Positions 19,192-27,771 of a DNA stretch of 64,000 nt are shown here, one piece after another. Under the pieces are notes generated by a model, which was not told where the DNA came from, did no database searches, and worked only from the letters and a program-made list of their open reading frames with translations. The DNA is from Nostoc sp. XA010 (GTDB taxonomy: Bacteria > Cyanobacteriota > Cyanobacteriia > Cyanobacteriales > Nostocaceae). Where the stretch lies: contig NZ_JAIVFX010000001.1 of the NCBI RefSeq assembly GCF_020829625.1, forward strand, positions 558,001 to 622,000, given 5' to 3'. Position 1 is the first letter of the stretch; every line of letters begins with the position of its first letter. A program made the translations under genes and the position numbers.

Positions 19192-20250
19192 TTATGCTGG
19201 CTTATGAGCAATGAAATACTTGCTCATAAAATGGACTTGCGTCTCAATATTCTCAAAGCCTACTCTTTGTAAACGTTCTAGTAAGTTATCAGTGGTGTAA
19301 TGCCTGTAATAGGGTTCATGGAAAGTTTCAGGGAAAGAATCCATCATATATTCCAACTCAGGTGAATCACTCAACTGAATTGAGTCACAGATAATAAAGA
19401 CTCCTCCTGGTTTTGTTACCCGGAAGCATTGCTCAATCACTGTCTGACGTACAGTTGCTGGTAACTCATGGAAAAGAAAAACAGAAGTTACAGCATGAAA
19501 ATAGTTATCTAGATAGGGCAACTCTTCGGCATTCGCTTGTAAAAGTTGCGGCAATTCGCCTGGAATTTGGGATAGTAGTTCATTTGCTTTACGCAAATAA
19601 GCTGGTGACAAATCTGTACCAAACAGAGATGCTTGAGGTAAGGCTGCCCGAATCAACTTTAGAGTCCGCCCAGTTCCACAAGCTACATCTAGAATACGGG
19701 CTTGCCGTGGTGCAACCGAATCAATTGCTTTCAGTCCTTGCTTGAGGGGAGCGAGAATCCGCCGCCGCATGGGATCAGCTGCCCCACCAAAAAGAATTTC
19801 TACTTGTAAGTCATATAAATTGGCTGACAACTCACTCAAGTAGCCATTGCTTTGGTGATGGAAGTTCTGCACGTAGTAGCTGGGATAACCATCTGTGTCA
19901 ATTTCGGGCGAAAAATCTTGGTAATTCTGTTGTTGAACCCGCTCCCAGGTTTGAGGTAAATCTAGACATACCAACGGATAGTAGCGGAAAAAGTCATCCC
20001 AAGGGTTGTCAAACAGCAAACTTTCCGGGTATACACCTTTTTGGGCATCTTGCCAGTCTGTTTCCAGCAACTGATTCAATCTGTGTTGAAGTTTGAGTAA
20101 AAGCTCATTCGGGATGGGTTTGGTCTTTTGTTCAAGTGTCGGATACACCAGGTTCCTCAACTGTGAACTTAATATTTTGTGAGCCAGACCAAAGTAATTT
20201 TTGCTCTGCTGAAAGGTTTGATAAGTCAGCTTAGTTAAACTCTCAGTCAT
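19192..20250 (-). CDS. Class I SAM-dependent methyltransferase
   Basis: 352 aa. Residues 1-160 are a family-specific N-terminal region; residues 190-330 are a Rossmann methyltransferase with motif I LDVACGTGRTLKLIRAALP, acidic motif II FGTDLSPAYL, motif III region LLQANAEELPYLDNYFHAV and TKPGGVFIICDSIQ. It resembles the UbiE/Methyltransf_11 group acting on small molecules or lipids. The substrate is not evident. Single gene with its own promoter region, transcribed away from gifA. Confidence 0.85.
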   Translation of the reverse strand: MTESLTKLTYQTFQQSKNYFGLAHKILSSQLRNLVYPTLEQKTKPIPNELLLKLQHRLNQLLETDWQDAQKGVYPESLLFDNPWDDFFRYYPLVCLDLPQTWERVQQQNYQDFSPEIDTDGYPSYYVQNFHHQSNGYLSELSANLYDLQVEILFGGAADPMRRRILAPLKQGLKAIDSVAPRQARILDVACGTGRTLKLIRAALPQASLFGTDLSPAYLRKANELLSQIPGELPQLLQANAEELPYLDNYFHAVTSVFLFHELPATVRQTVIEQCFRVTKPGGVFIICDSIQLSDSPELEYMMDSFPETFHEPYYRHYTTDNLLERLQRVGFENIETQVHFMSKYFIAHKPA

Positions 20251-20454
20251 AAAAATAGCTCAAGTTTTGATACTTCTATGTAAATAATTGTAACGAAAAA
20301 ATTATTGACTGTTGGAAAGGTAAAGGCTCTCAGGTGAGACAAATCTGAAGCCAGATGATTTTAGCCATCAAAGGTAGATTAGGGAAGATTTTTCGAGCTT
20401 TGGGGAAAATTACCTGATATTGTCAGCAAAAGTAAATATAAATTTATGTAAAAA

Positions 20455-20468
20455 GTAGCTTATGTTAC
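20455..20468 (+). promoter_or_regulatory. NtcA box upstream of gifA
   Basis: An exact GTA-N8-TAC palindrome lies 66-79 bp upstream of the gifA start, close to AT-rich -10-like sequence (TATATT near 20480). NtcA is known to repress gif genes when nitrogen is short, so a site close to the promoter core is expected. Confidence 0.75.
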
Positions 20469-20533
20469 AGAATTTTTGCTATATTAGTTTTGTAAGGAAC
20501 AAATAAATATATATTCACAAAATAGAGAGGACT

Positions 20534-20740
20534 ATGGTTATGTCTATCGCAGATAAATCTCGTGCGTTGATGGTGCGTGAACATCAGCAAGTTAAGAATC
20601 GCCAACAATCAATGCTGATGCGGGCTGCACAAGAACTTGGTCTTCCTGAAGAAGCATCCCACTACTGGAACCCGATTCAAGGGAAGGTAGATGCTAACAC
20701 TCGGATGATTTATGGGCCAAGTCATGCTTCCATGAGCTAA
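20534..20740 (+). CDS. gifA: Glutamine synthetase inactivating factor IF7
   Basis: 68 residues (66 if the ATG at 20540 is used), basic, with the family signature ARAL/SRALMVREHQQVKNRQQSML and a C-terminal Y-G-x-S-x-AS(M/L)S tail. IF7 binds glutamine synthetase and inactivates it when ammonium is plentiful; arginine-rich surfaces of the peptide make the contact. Its natural target, glnA, is the convergent neighbour, and the GTA-N8-TAC site upstream fits NtcA repression. The gene order apcF, glnA, gifA matches the arrangement in Anabaena sp. PCC 7120. Confidence 0.92.
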   Translation: MVMSIADKSRALMVREHQQVKNRQQSMLMRAAQELGLPEEASHYWNPIQGKVDANTRMIYGPSHASMS

Positions 20741-20796
20741 GTTTCAAGAGTTTTAAGGTTGATTTTTTGAGTGAATCTCTCAACTGACAACTCCGG

Positions 20797-20827
20797 AAAA
20801 AAAAGCCACCCTCTACTCTAGGGTGGC
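20797..20827 (-). terminator. Rho-independent terminator of glnA
   Basis: On the minus strand GCCACCC, a 9-nt loop and GGGTGGC are followed by eight Ts, 35 bp past the glnA stop. Confidence 0.85.
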
Positions 20828-20861
20828 AAAACTTATATATTTAGATAGCTACGGTACTTAA

Positions 20862-22283
20862 TTAAGCATCGTAGTAGAGGTAAAACTCGTAGGGATGAGG
20901 ACGCAGTTGCAACTGCTTGGTTTCGTTAAGCTTGTAGTCAATCCAATTTTCGATAAAGTCTTCCGTGAAGACGCCTGATTCTGTCAAGAAACCGTGATCG
21001 TTTTCTAGTGCTTGCAATGCCAGTTCTAAAGAACTTGGAGTTGAGGGAACCTTTGCAAGCTCCTCTGGAGAGAGTTCATAGATATTCTTATCTAAGGGTT
21101 CACCAGGATGGATTTTGTTTTTGATGCCATCGATACCAGCACAAAGCATTGCAGCAAATGCCAAGTAGGGGTTAGATGTAGCATCTGGACAACGGAATTC
21201 TAAACGCTTGGCTTTGGGGTTCTTACCAGATAGAGGAATACGGATAGAAGCAGAACGGTTCCCTTCAGAGTAAGCCAAGTTAACAGGAGCTTCATAACCA
21301 GGTACTAGGCGCTTGTATGAGTTGGTGCTGGGGTTGGTAATTGCTAACAGCGCTGGTGCGTGTCTGAGAAGACCACCAATGTAGTACAATGCCATATCGC
21401 TCAAACCGGCATACTTATCACCTGCAAACAGAGGTTGGCCGTCTCTCCAGATGGACTGGTGACAGTGCATTCCCGAACCGTTATCGCCAAAAATCGGTTT
21501 TGGCATGAAGGTGACAGTTTTACCGTATTTCTTGGCAACGTTCTTGATGACATATTTGTAAGTCATCAACCAGTCAGCCGCTTCGATCAACTTACCAAAA
21601 CGGAAACCTAGTTCGCACTGACCGCCAGTAGCAACTTCATGGTGATGCTTTTCAATGGGCACACCTAATTCTGCCATTGTCAACAGCATCTCTGTACGGA
21701 TATCTTGGAAAGAATCCGTCGGTGCGACTGGGAAGTAACCTTCTTTGAAGCGTGGTTTGTAACCCAAGTTGGGTTTTTCATCTGTACCCGCTTTACCGGA
21801 ATTCCAAGCACCTTCTTCGGAGTCTAAGAAGTAGTAGCCTTCGTTAGCAGTTTGGGCAAACCTAGCACTATCAAAGATAAAGAACTCAGCTTCAGGGCCA
21901 AAGAAGGCTGTATCACCAATGCCACTGGCAACCAGGTAATCTACTGCTTTTTGGGCAATAACGCGTGGGCAACGGTTATAGGGTTCACCCGTGCGGGGGT
22001 CTTTAATACTACAAATTATACTTAGTGTTGGCACTTCCATGAATGGGTCGATCCAAGCAGTGTTGGGGTCGAGTACCATCGTCATGTCAGATTCGTTGAT
22101 CGCTTTCCAACCCCGAATGCTGGAACCGTCAAACGCTACGCCATCAGTGAATGCAGTCTCATCGATTTGGTTTTGGTACAGTGTGAGGTGCTGCCAAGTC
22201 CCTACTGTGTCGATGAATTTGAGATCAATCAGTTGAATTTTTTCATCTTGAATTCTCTTCAAGAGTTCTTGGGGTGTTGTCAT
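20862..22283 (-). CDS. glnA: Glutamine synthetase type I
   Basis: 473 aa, the usual length for bacterial GSI. The catalytic grasp domain is clear: [20 protein letters not shown], the metal and substrate loops [13 protein letters not shown] and [10 protein letters not shown], and RSASIRIP. It condenses glutamate and ammonium to glutamine with ATP, the entry point of nitrogen into metabolism and the step that assimilates ammonia from N2 fixation. In cyanobacteria it is regulated by NtcA and by IF7 binding; gifA lies next door and an NtcA box sits upstream. It ends in a strong terminator. Confidence 0.97.
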   Translation of the reverse strand: MTTPQELLKRIQDEKIQLIDLKFIDTVGTWQHLTLYQNQIDETAFTDGVAFDGSSIRGWKAINESDMTMVLDPNTAWIDPFMEVPTLSIICSIKDPRTGEPYNRCPRVIAQKAVDYLVASGIGDTAFFGPEAEFFIFDSARFAQTANEGYYFLDSEEGAWNSGKAGTDEKPNLGYKPRFKEGYFPVAPTDSFQDIRTEMLLTMAELGVPIEKHHHEVATGGQCELGFRFGKLIEAADWLMTYKYVIKNVAKKYGKTVTFMPKPIFGDNGSGMHCHQSIWRDGQPLFAGDKYAGLSDMALYYIGGLLRHAPALLAITNPSTNSYKRLVPGYEAPVNLAYSEGNRSASIRIPLSGKNPKAKRLEFRCPDATSNPYLAFAAMLCAGIDGIKNKIHPGEPLDKNIYELSPEELAKVPSTPSSLELALQALENDHGFLTESGVFTEDFIENWIDYKLNETKQLQLRPHPYEFYLYYDA

Positions 22284-22408
22284 TGTTACTCCTTCTCTAC
22301 CAATTTCCTAAAGTAAACCAGAATCTTACGTTGCATCCTAACCCTGCTGATCTCAATCAGGCCGTGACACACCAGAAATATCTTAAATAGTAGACATTAG
22401 CAGATTTT

Positions 22409-22422
22409 GTAGCTTCTGTTAC
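22409..22422 (-). promoter_or_regulatory. NtcA-activated promoter of glnA
   Basis: A GTA-N8-TAC palindrome 126-139 bp upstream of the glnA ATG is followed, 23 bp downstream on the minus strand, by TAAGAT (TAN3T-type -10). This is the canonical class II NtcA-activated layout. It lies in the glnA-apcF divergent gap. Confidence 0.8.
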
Positions 22423-22640
22423 AGATATCTGGATTATCAGGTTATGTTAACCTTTCAGGGATCATCTGTACAAAACTAGAAAGTTCATCATATAGGGGTC
22501 AACTTTGGCATAGAATCCATAGATAGTGGATAAATTGTTTTTGTGCCGAATCTATTTTTAATAGCACAAAAATTTACTGGTGCATAAGTGCAGCCAAATA
22601 AATATCAAACCATAAATAGTAATGATTGGGAGAAGAAGGA

Positions 22641-23150
22641 ATGCGCGATGCGGTAACAAGTTTAATTAAGAATTATGACTTAACTGGTCGGTATTTTGAC
22701 CGGAATGCGATCGATAGCCTGAAGTCTTACTTTGATAGTGGTACAGCACGAGTACAAGCGGCGGCGGCGATCAACTCTAATGCAGCTGTACTTGTCAAGC
22801 AAGCTGGTTTAAAGTTATTTGAAGAACTGCCAGAATTGATTCGCCCCGGTGGAAATGCTTATACAACTCGTCGTTATGCAGCTTGTCTACGGGATATGGA
22901 CTACTATCTGCGCTATGCCACCTATGCGCTGGTTGCTGGAAACACGAATGTCTTGGATGAGCGTGTGCTACAAGGGCTACGGGAAACTTACAATTCTTTA
23001 GGAGTACCTATTGGGCCTACGGTCCGCGGTATCCAAATTCTCAAGGATCTGATTAAGGAACAAGTGGCAGCAGCAGGTGTAGTTAATACTACTTTTGTGG
23101 ATGAACCATTTGATCACATCACACGCGAGTTGAGCGAACAGGATATTTAG
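22641..23150 (+). CDS. apcF: Allophycocyanin beta-18 subunit (core phycobiliprotein)
   Basis: 169 aa phycobiliprotein. The chromophore-attachment region TTRRYAACLRDMDYYLRYATYALVAG carries the single phycocyanobilin cysteine. The extended ELPELIRPGG and the C-terminal FVDEPFDHI distinguish ApcF from ApcB. ApcF replaces one beta subunit in the phycobilisome core near ApcE and helps transfer energy to photosystem II. I start at the ATG at 22641 (MRDAV, as in the family), with an AGAAGGA-like ribosome site; the frame is open five codons further up. Divergent from glnA. Confidence 0.93.
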   Translation: MRDAVTSLIKNYDLTGRYFDRNAIDSLKSYFDSGTARVQAAAAINSNAAVLVKQAGLKLFEELPELIRPGGNAYTTRRYAACLRDMDYYLRYATYALVAGNTNVLDERVLQGLRETYNSLGVPIGPTVRGIQILKDLIKEQVAAAGVVNTTFVDEPFDHITRELSEQDI

Positions 23151-23175
23151 TCATTCAATAACAAGTATAAAATAT

Positions 23176-23221
23176 AGCGATCGCACTTTTGTCTTTGTTG
23201 AGAAAGAGCGATCGCTTTTTT
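23176..23221 (+). terminator. HIP1-built terminator after apcF
   Basis: Two GCGATCGC octamers form the two arms (AGCGATCGC ... GCGATCGCT) with a 23-nt loop, followed by six Ts. As the octamer is self-complementary the stem is perfect. 25 bp past the apcF stop. Confidence 0.7.
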
Positions 23222-23343
23222 ATAAATTTTACCAGGGGTTGACAAGGACTTTATCCAAGTTTTCGCCGCCAAAGGGCAATATCGCACCTCTGTAAAATAG
23301 TTTTGCTAGATTAAAGCTGTGTTTTTGGAGCTATCTTCGACTA

Positions 23344-23759
23344 ATGCCTGCTAGAGATATCTATCCGCAGTTATTAAAGCACTGACAGCAGATGGTTGGA
23401 CAATAACCAACTATCCATTATACCTCGCATACGGGGGTAGAGAACTTTACGTAGATATTGCAGCAGAAAGAGTTACCATTGCTGCTGAGAGGGATAATCA
23501 AAAAATAGCTGTTGAAATCAAAAGTTTTTTGAGTCCTTCTCCAGTGAGTGACCTCCAGGAAGCTGTGGGACAGTCTGAAATTTATCGCAGTGTGCTAAAA
23601 GAACTACAACCAAAACGCCAACTTTATTTAGCAGTTCCCAAGCGAGTCTATGAAGGTATATTTTCCGAACGCTTTGGTCAGCTAATTCTTAATAGTATAA
23701 GAATAAACCTAATTGTCTTTGGCGAGCAACTAGAAAGGATTATCAGATGGATAAGCTAG
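23344..23759 (+). pseudogene. xisH: xisH, frameshifted near the N-terminus
   Basis: XisH-family protein, part of the excision-control factors first described for the fdxN element of Anabaena; it has a restriction-endonuclease-like fold. The start MPARDIY is in frame with the ATG at 23344, but the rest (VIKALTADGWTITN ... VEIKSFLSP ... LYLAVPKRVYEGIF) is in another frame from about 23370, so one base (or four) is lost near 23365. The downstream frame has no good start until a TTG at 23529. The D/ExK-like segment VEIKSFL is retained. It overlaps xisI by 13 bp. Confidence 0.8.
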
Positions 23760-24082
23760 CTGGATATCGTGAAATTATTCGTCAGTTGATATTTGACTAC
23801 GCTACTCACAAGCCTGCTAATGGTCAAATAGAGACACAACCCGTCATTGACTCGGAGCGAGACCACTACGAAGTGTTACATGTCGGTTGGGATGGAGTGC
23901 GCCGAGTACATGGTTCGGTGGTGCATGTAGATATTATTAATGATAAAGTGTGGATTCAATATGATGGTACTTCGCAGCCAGTAGCAGAGGCATTATTAGA
24001 AGCGGGTATCTTGCGCGAAGATATTGTCTTGGGTTTCCATCCGGCAGAACTACGGCAATATACGGATTTTGCTGTATCTTAA
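23747..24082 (+). CDS. xisI: XisI-family protein
   Basis: 111 aa, intact, with the family segments YREIIRQLIFDYA, HVGWDGVRRVHG, IQYDGTS and DIVLGFHPAELRQYTDFAV. XisI and XisH are encoded as overlapping pairs and are needed for programmed excision of the fdxN element in heterocysts of Anabaena; most genomes carry extra paralogues of unknown role. Here the partner xisH is frameshifted, so the pair may no longer work as a unit. Confidence 0.9.
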   Translation: MDKLAGYREIIRQLIFDYATHKPANGQIETQPVIDSERDHYEVLHVGWDGVRRVHGSVVHVDIINDKVWIQYDGTSQPVAEALLEAGILREDIVLGFHPAELRQYTDFAVS

Positions 24083-24222
24083 ATTCTCTTGATGTTGTGT
24101 ATTTCCAAAGAATAATACATTAAGTAGCGATCGCTCAATAGATTAAATGTATTAGCTTATGTTCTCTGAACTAAAACTGTCATAAGCCACAATAGAAGTT
24201 GCCGATGTTTGAGGCGCTGATT

Positions 24223-24657
24223 ATGGAAGAATTATTAACCCTAAAAGACTTGCTTGTTAAAGGCGATGTTCAAGGAGCATTAATTATAGTTGAAGAATTA
24301 ACAGAAATGAGCCGAAATCACATCATCAAGACGATTCGTAGCTATGCAGTGATTTTGCTGTTGCATTTGATTAAACAACAAGCTGAAAATCGCACGACTC
24401 GCTCTTGGGAAGTATCAATTCGGAATTCAGTTCGGGAAATTCAACGGGAAAATCAGTATCACAAAGCGAGGGGTTATTATCTCACGCTAGAAGAATTGTT
24501 AGAAATCTTAGCAGAAGCCTATTTAAATGCCATTGATGAAGCTTCCTTAGAAGTAGAAGAAGGTCGTTATGAAGTCCAAGAATTAAAAAAACTGGTTAAC
24601 CAAGAAGAAATTATTAATCGTGCTTTGGCTTTAATCTTACCAGGAGAGTCTAATTAA
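24223..24657 (+). CDS. DUF29 family protein
   Basis: 144 aa from the ATG at 24223 (MEELLTLKDLL, the usual family start; the frame is open to a TTG at 24199). The segments IRSYAVILLLHLIKQ, TRSWEVSIRNSVREIQ and YLTLEELLE are typical of DUF29, a helical family common in cyanobacteria with no established function. It abuts tlyA, whose start follows its stop with no gap, so the two are probably translated from one message. Confidence 0.85.
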   Translation: MEELLTLKDLLVKGDVQGALIIVEELTEMSRNHIIKTIRSYAVILLLHLIKQQAENRTTRSWEVSIRNSVREIQRENQYHKARGYYLTLEELLEILAEAYLNAIDEASLEVEEGRYEVQELKKLVNQEEIINRALALILPGESN

Positions 24658-25476
24658 TTGGCTAAACAGCGACTCGATACATTATTAGTAGAGTTAAATT
24701 TATGTTCTTCTCGCGCCTTAGCACAAAGGTTAATTCAGGCGGGGGAAGTTACTGTTAATCAGCAGTTAGTTGATAAACCTGGTACAGAAGTTGATATTAC
24801 TGCTCAAATAAATATTAAAGAGCGATCGCCTTTTGTTTCTAGAGGCGGTGAAAAACTCTCCAAAGCTTTATCAGTATTTGCCATTCCCATAGAAGAGCGC
24901 ATTTGTTTAGATGGTGGGATTTCTACTGGTGGTTTTACTGATTGTCTTTTACAAGCTGGAGCAAAACAAGTTTACGGTATTGATGTTGGTTACGGACAAG
25001 TTGACTGGCGGTTGCGAAATGATTCGCGGGTGATTTTACGGGAACGCACCAATTTACGGCAATTACGACCAGATGAGTTATATGGTGAAAACGACCCGAT
25101 TCCTGATTTGGCGGTGGTCGATGTATCGTTTATTTCTTTAACAAAGATTTTGCCTGCTTTGTGGCAACTAACTCAACCGAACCGTGAAGCTGTGTTGTTA
25201 GTCAAGCCACAGTTTGAAGTCGGCAGATCCCGTGTGGGTAAAAAAGGTGTTGTGCGCGATCCAAACGACCAAGCTGATGCCATTTTCCAGGTGTTGCAAA
25301 CAGCCCACGAATTAGGATGGAAATACAAAGGCTTAACTTGGTCGCCGATCACTGGCCCTGCTGGGAATATTGAATATCTTTTGTGGTTGGGAATGGAAAG
25401 TGAAACGCCACCACCTGATTTAGAAGCAATTAAGCAAATAACGCAATCAGCAACAACTGATTTACGGAAGAGTTAA
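24658..25476 (+). CDS. tlyA: TlyA-family 16S/23S rRNA (cytidine-2'-O)-methyltransferase
   Basis: 272 aa from a TTG directly after the DUF29 stop. Residues 1-60 are an S4 RNA-binding domain (RLDTLLVELNLCSSRALAQR), then the SRGGEKL linker and an FtsJ-like Rossmann methyltransferase (LDGGISTGGFTDCLLQAGA, VVDVSFISL, VKPQFEVG). The family 2'-O-methylates cytidines in rRNA; older annotations call it hemolysin A. In the motif-I loop the usual GAS is GIS. Its 3' end overlaps the cp12 stop by 4 bp. Confidence 0.9.
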   Translation: MAKQRLDTLLVELNLCSSRALAQRLIQAGEVTVNQQLVDKPGTEVDITAQINIKERSPFVSRGGEKLSKALSVFAIPIEERICLDGGISTGGFTDCLLQAGAKQVYGIDVGYGQVDWRLRNDSRVILRERTNLRQLRPDELYGENDPIPDLAVVDVSFISLTKILPALWQLTQPNREAVLLVKPQFEVGRSRVGKKGVVRDPNDQADAIFQVLQTAHELGWKYKGLTWSPITGPAGNIEYLLWLGMESETPPPDLEAIKQITQSATTDLRKS

Positions 25477-25730
25477 ACGTCGTAGATTAGACACTCTACG
25501 GAATCTGGATGGCGATCGCAGTAGTTTTCCAAAGAGGTTTTCTTTGATTTTGCTTGCTGTTGATCAGCTTTTTCAGCTTGTAATTCTTCCACAATGTCCC
25601 AGGCTACGGCACAACCAGGAGAATCACTGCCATCTAGCTCACAAGTTGTCCGGGCTTCAGTAATGGCTTCAATAATGGCTTCTTCAAGATTTGTTGCCCC
25701 AGCATCAAATGAGTTTAGAGTAGTTTTCAT
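25473..25730 (-). CDS. cp12: CP12, Calvin-cycle regulator
   Basis: 85 aa. The diagnostic features are present: an N-terminal cysteine pair (ARTTCELDGSDSPGCAVAWD), the AWDIVEEL core motif, a lysine/glutamine-rich linker, and the C-terminal pair CDRHPDSVECLIYDV. In the oxidised state CP12 bridges glyceraldehyde-3-phosphate dehydrogenase and phosphoribulokinase and inactivates both in the dark. Both redox cysteine pairs are conserved. It is convergent with tlyA. Confidence 0.95.
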   Translation of the reverse strand: MKTTLNSFDAGATNLEEAIIEAITEARTTCELDGSDSPGCAVAWDIVEELQAEKADQQQAKSKKTSLENYCDRHPDSVECLIYDV

Positions 25731-26201
25731 GATACTTTTACCTTTAATTTACAGAGATAGATATTAACTCTGAGCTTTCAATGACCCCAGGAAGCTCACC
25801 TCCGGGTGACGCTCCTGCGTCGCTAACGCTAGTCCAACGCCAGTCGCCTGCGACGGGAAACCCGTCTTCTCCTGACGGAGACGCTGCGCGAACAGCGCTG
25901 GCTCCTCTTTGTTGGAGCAACAAGACTGCGCTGGCTCACATTTCCAGTTTAGATAGGCTTCCCACAATAGGTAGTGGTAAACACCGCCATCTTTTTAGCT
26001 AATTTGAGTGGGAATTGCCCTCTTGTCATCTTTGATTCAAAAAGCTATGGTAATTCCACTAATTGAAGTCACTCCTAGAGATGGTTATCTTCTTAGTCTT
26101 GCATCCCAAATTCGGAATGTCAGTCAATTGTCAGAAGAGTTTGATAGAAGTTGATAAACACTTATAAACGGCAACAAAAGAGAAACAATTTTTATTTATT
26201 C
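25731..26201. repeat. Intergenic region rich in palindromic repeats
   Basis: About 470 bp. The stretch 25796-25930 consists of GC-rich inverted repeats of the GACGCTGCGCGAA / CTGCGTCGCTAACGC type common in Nostoc; open frames across it are artefacts of these repeats. The rest carries no recognisable gene. Confidence 0.5.
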
Positions 26202-27548
26202 TCAATACTTTATGCCTAACTCTTGTCGCAAGCGATACAGAATTGTATTTTGGTCAACTTGAGAGAGAATTTCTTGAATGACGCTGCTAGCACCCAATTG
26301 TCCCCAAGTGCAGCCTTTTTCAAGATACACCTGAGCAGCTTTGCCAACGGAGTATGCGCCATAACCAGCGATACCAGCTTGAGCGATCGCACTGCCAGCA
26401 AAGGCAGTAATATTGCTGGGATTGTCACCACTAGTTATTGCGGCAGTAGTTTTACCCAAGCCCAAAAGGAAACTACTACCTAATTCTCCCAGTAGCAAGC
26501 CACCAGAACTAAATAAAATCGTTTTTAAAATTTTCCCAGCTTCGTAGCTAGTCATCGGCAAACCATACAATCTAGCTAGGGCGCGAATTAAAGCCAAATC
26601 AGCAACAGTTCCGCCAAGGATATCTAAAAAGGCGATGGGATTAAGCATTACTGCCAAAGCTTTGTATTTGGTAAATTGCCAAATGATGTCTTCAGCTTCT
26701 TGTTCGCGTAAGTCGATGGTTTTTTGAGCGATCGCGGCTTCTGCATCCCGTGCTTGGATGAGTGCATTTAAAGCCAGAAGCGATCGCCCTTCCCGATTGA
26801 GAATATTCAGAATTGTCTCTTTAAGTTCGTCTACTTCCGGTGGTGGTGTCTCCCATTCATAACTGACACGCCCATCAGGCCACTCAACCCGCACTTCCAT
26901 TGCTGCTGGTTCCGCCGCCACCATGACAATTTCATCTGGTAGTAAAGGTTTCGCTTGAGGATGTCCGGCACCTAGTTGTTGCAAATTTTGGTAAATTGTT
27001 CCCTGGTCTGTATCTGGGTAAAGGTCTATTTTGTTAAATACTAAAATCAGGGGTTTTTGCGATCGCCGCAATTCCAGCAGTGCTTGATACTCAGTACGTG
27101 TGATATCACCAGACACGACAAACAAAATCAAATCAGCCTGATGCACGACTTCTCGCGCCATGTCTGCCCGTGACTCACCTTCAATTTCATCTAATCCGGG
27201 GGTATCAATTAACTCTACTAGTACCTTACCACCGGGCTGCCAACGGACGGAACGTGGCCATTGAGTGACACCGTTTAGGGGCCCAGTTTGCAGAATCTTC
27301 TCTCCCAGTAAGGCATTTAGAACTGCTGACTTACCACGACTTACCAAACCGAAGGCAGCAATTCTAATGACGTTAGAATCTAGCTTGTTGAGTGTGGAAT
27401 TTAAAGCTTCCAATTCTGGTTTTAACAAACCTGCCAATTCCGGGTTGGATGAAAGCTGTCCTGACTTACGAAGATATCCATACCAAGCCAGCGCTTGTCT
27501 GAGACTGGCGCGGGCACGATTTAAATGAGTTTCTTGCAGATTTCGCAC
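26202..27548 (-). CDS. Era/dynamin-like GTPase with DUF697-type membrane domain
   Basis: 448 aa. The GTPase motifs are G1 FGLVSRGKSAVLNAL (near residue 66), G3 LIDTPGLDEIEG and G4 LVFNKIDLYP. After residue 280 comes a helical region with several hydrophobic and glycine-rich stretches (AVMLNPIAFLDILGGTVADL, SSGGLLLGELGSSFLLGLG), matching DUF697, which associates with membranes. This architecture is common in cyanobacteria and suggests a GTP-driven role at thylakoid or plasma membrane; no specific process is established. Single gene. Confidence 0.85.
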   Translation of the reverse strand: MRNLQETHLNRARASLRQALAWYGYLRKSGQLSSNPELAGLLKPELEALNSTLNKLDSNVIRIAAFGLVSRGKSAVLNALLGEKILQTGPLNGVTQWPRSVRWQPGGKVLVELIDTPGLDEIEGESRADMAREVVHQADLILFVVSGDITRTEYQALLELRRSQKPLILVFNKIDLYPDTDQGTIYQNLQQLGAGHPQAKPLLPDEIVMVAAEPAAMEVRVEWPDGRVSYEWETPPPEVDELKETILNILNREGRSLLALNALIQARDAEAAIAQKTIDLREQEAEDIIWQFTKYKALAVMLNPIAFLDILGGTVADLALIRALARLYGLPMTSYEAGKILKTILFSSGGLLLGELGSSFLLGLGKTTAAITSGDNPSNITAFAGSAIAQAGIAGYGAYSVGKAAQVYLEKGCTWGQLGASSVIQEILSQVDQNTILYRLRQELGIKY

Positions 27549-27771
27549 GAAGTTAGGTTAATTCAAGGTTGGACAAACAACAGGCACATATCCATTTTGA
27601 TCTAATTCCAAGGCTGTTAGCCTGTTTTGTCAAATTAGACAATTATTGTGATCATTTGCATACCTTTTAATGCAATTAAATGAAATATTTATTTTTTTGA
27701 AGAAATAATAATAAAACTTGGAATCTCCAGGTTATGTTACTAAAGGCTTTAACAAATATCGTTTAAAAGCT

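Noticed and set aside
20792..20797. TCCGGA near the glnA terminator
   Set aside because: It lies at the edge of the terminator, no gene or RNA starts downstream on either strand; chance.
25764..26002. Short frames on both strands near 25.9 kb
   Set aside because: They lie in GC-rich palindromic repeats and have no family resemblance.
26047..26154. 35-codon frame beginning MVIPLIEVTPRDGY
   Set aside because: Too short and with no conserved pattern I can name.
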